Shown here one piece after another: positions 63,240 through 64,000 of a stretch of DNA of 64,000 nucleotides. The notes below the pieces were generated by a model that ran no database searches, was not told the origin of the DNA, and worked only from the letters and a program-made list of their open reading frames with translations. The DNA comes from Acidovorax sp. 106. Its GTDB lineage: Bacteria > Pseudomonadota > Gammaproteobacteria > Burkholderiales > Burkholderiaceae_C. Both the position numbers and the translations under genes were made by a program. Location of the stretch: assembly GCF_003663825.1 (NCBI RefSeq), contig NZ_RCCC01000001.1, positions 1,124,501 through 1,188,500 of the forward strand, read 5' to 3'. Each line of letters begins with the position of its first letter. Position 1 is the first letter of the stretch.

Positions 63240-64000
63240 TCAGGCCTGCAGCAACCCAGCCACCCGTTCGCGCAGCCCTGCGGGCTGCACCTCAGCGGCC
63301 GCCATCGCAGGCCCCACATTCAAGCCCACCCGGTTGAACAGGCCCCGGCGGAAGGGCTTGGCCATGGCGGTGCCGCGCTCCACGCGGCTGAAGAACGAGC
63401 CCCACAGGTTGGTCAGCGCCATGGGCACCACGGGGGCGTCCACACCGTCAGCCTGGGCGCGCTCGATGATCTTCATGATGCCGCCTTTGAACTCTTGCAG
63501 CTCACCATCCTTGGTGATGCCGCCTTCGGGGAAGATGGCCAGCAAGTCGCCCTCGCGCAGCACCTGCGCAGCGCGGTCAAACGCCGCCTGGTAGGTGGCG
63601 GGGTCGTCCTTTTGTGACGCCACCGGGATGGCCTTGGCCAGGCGGAACAGCCAGCCCAGCACCGGCACGCGGAAGATGCGGTGGTCCATCAGGAAGTAGA
63701 TAGGCCGGGGGCTAGCGGCCATGAGCAGCACGGCATCGACAAAGCTCACGTGGTTGCATGCCAGGATGGCCGCGCCCGTGGTGGGAATGTGCTCGTCACC
63801 CCGCACCTTGAAGCGGTACACAAAGCGCGACAGCACCCAAGCCACAAAACGCAGCAGGTATTCGGGCACCAGCAAAAAGATGTAGGCGGCTACCACGGCA
63901 TTGGCAATGCCGGTGAACAGGAAGACTTGCGGCACGGTGAAGCCCGCGCCCAGCAAGGCCCCTGCGATGACGGAGCTGCCAATCATGAACAGCGCATTCA
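63240..64000 (-). CDS. MFS transporter-acyltransferase fusion (C-terminal part)
   Basis: The frame stays open to the right edge, so the gene begins outside. The visible 253 residues start with the last MFS spans (VIAGALLGAGFTVPQVFLFT, IANAVVAAYIFLLVPEYLLR). They continue into a PlsC-type acyltransferase: NHVSFVD (H-x4-D, about 95 residues from the edge), FPEGGITKDGELQEFKGGIM and VVPMALTNLWGS. Fusions of an LplT-like flippase to an acyltransferase retrieve lysophospholipids and re-acylate them at the inner membrane. Confidence 0.87.
   Translation of the reverse strand, partial: NALFMIGSSVIAGALLGAGFTVPQVFLFTGIANAVVAAYIFLLVPEYLLRFVAWVLSRFVYRFKVRGDEHIPTTGAAILACNHVSFVDAVLLMAASPRPIYFLMDHRIFRVPVLGWLFRLAKAIPVASQKDDPATYQAAFDRAAQVLREGDLLAIFPEGGITKDGELQEFKGGIMKIIERAQADGVDAPVVPMALTNLWGSFFSRVERGTAMAKPFRRGLFNRVGLNVGPAMAAAEVQPAGLRERVAGLLQA

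Overview
The window is GC-rich DNA of a Burkholderiales bacterium, most likely family Comamonadaceae and close to Acidovorax. The grounds are the gene content: four Bug-type solute-binding proteins, hemE and priA side by side, an acdR/acdS pair and a UvrD/Rep helicase. Three dispersed intergenic repeat families also resemble those I associate with this family. I see no rRNA, tRNA, CRISPR array, transposase or prophage gene. The genus is inference.

Layout. 0-7.8 kb: end of an AlaX-type editing protein, a giant AsmA-like DUF748 protein, a DsbD-type reductase and a zinc-ribbon membrane protein. 7.8-14.9 kb: an orphan amino-acid-type binding protein, a CoA-binding protein, then an IclR regulator divergent from a catabolic-looking set (metallo-hydrolase-fold protein, FAD monooxygenase, DUF2783 protein, Bug protein). 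14.9-17.7 kb: terC operon divergent from a nhaR-like regulator. 17.7-25.6 kb: MFS transporter, hemE, a small membrane protein and priA, separated by three ~465-bp non-coding modules carrying perfect DnaA boxes in a fixed arrangement. 25.8-32.2 kb: two unknown membrane proteins, a cupin, gamma-glutamyltransferase, an AEC transporter and a second orphan ABC binding protein. 32.3-34.5 kb: a compact operon of an unknown protein, a COG2229-like small GTPase and two roadblock proteins. 34.8-43.9 kb: rep helicase, a small secreted protein overlapping phospholipase A (pldA), a universal stress protein, tgt, an MHS-type transporter and an epimerase. 44-50.7 kb: Bug proteins around a GntR-controlled sugar-acid dehydratase and an RraA-like protein. 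50.9-56.5 kb: a TelA-type stress or membrane locus. 56.7-64 kb: a saccharopine-dehydrogenase-like protein, EamA transporter, acdR/acdS, another Bug protein and the end of an MFS-acyltransferase fusion.

How the parts work together. Divergent regulator/target pairs recur: IclR/metallo-hydrolase, NhaR/TerC, GntR/dehydratase and AcdR/AcdS. Each has an inverted repeat in its shared intergenic region. The most unusual feature is the set of repeated DnaA-box modules flanking hemE and priA, which could be a replication origin, a DnaA-titration site or a reactivation site. The second is the GTPase/roadblock operon. The third is a family of short AGCGCT-containing palindromes that has entered coding sequences, including two signal peptides and a PriA linker.
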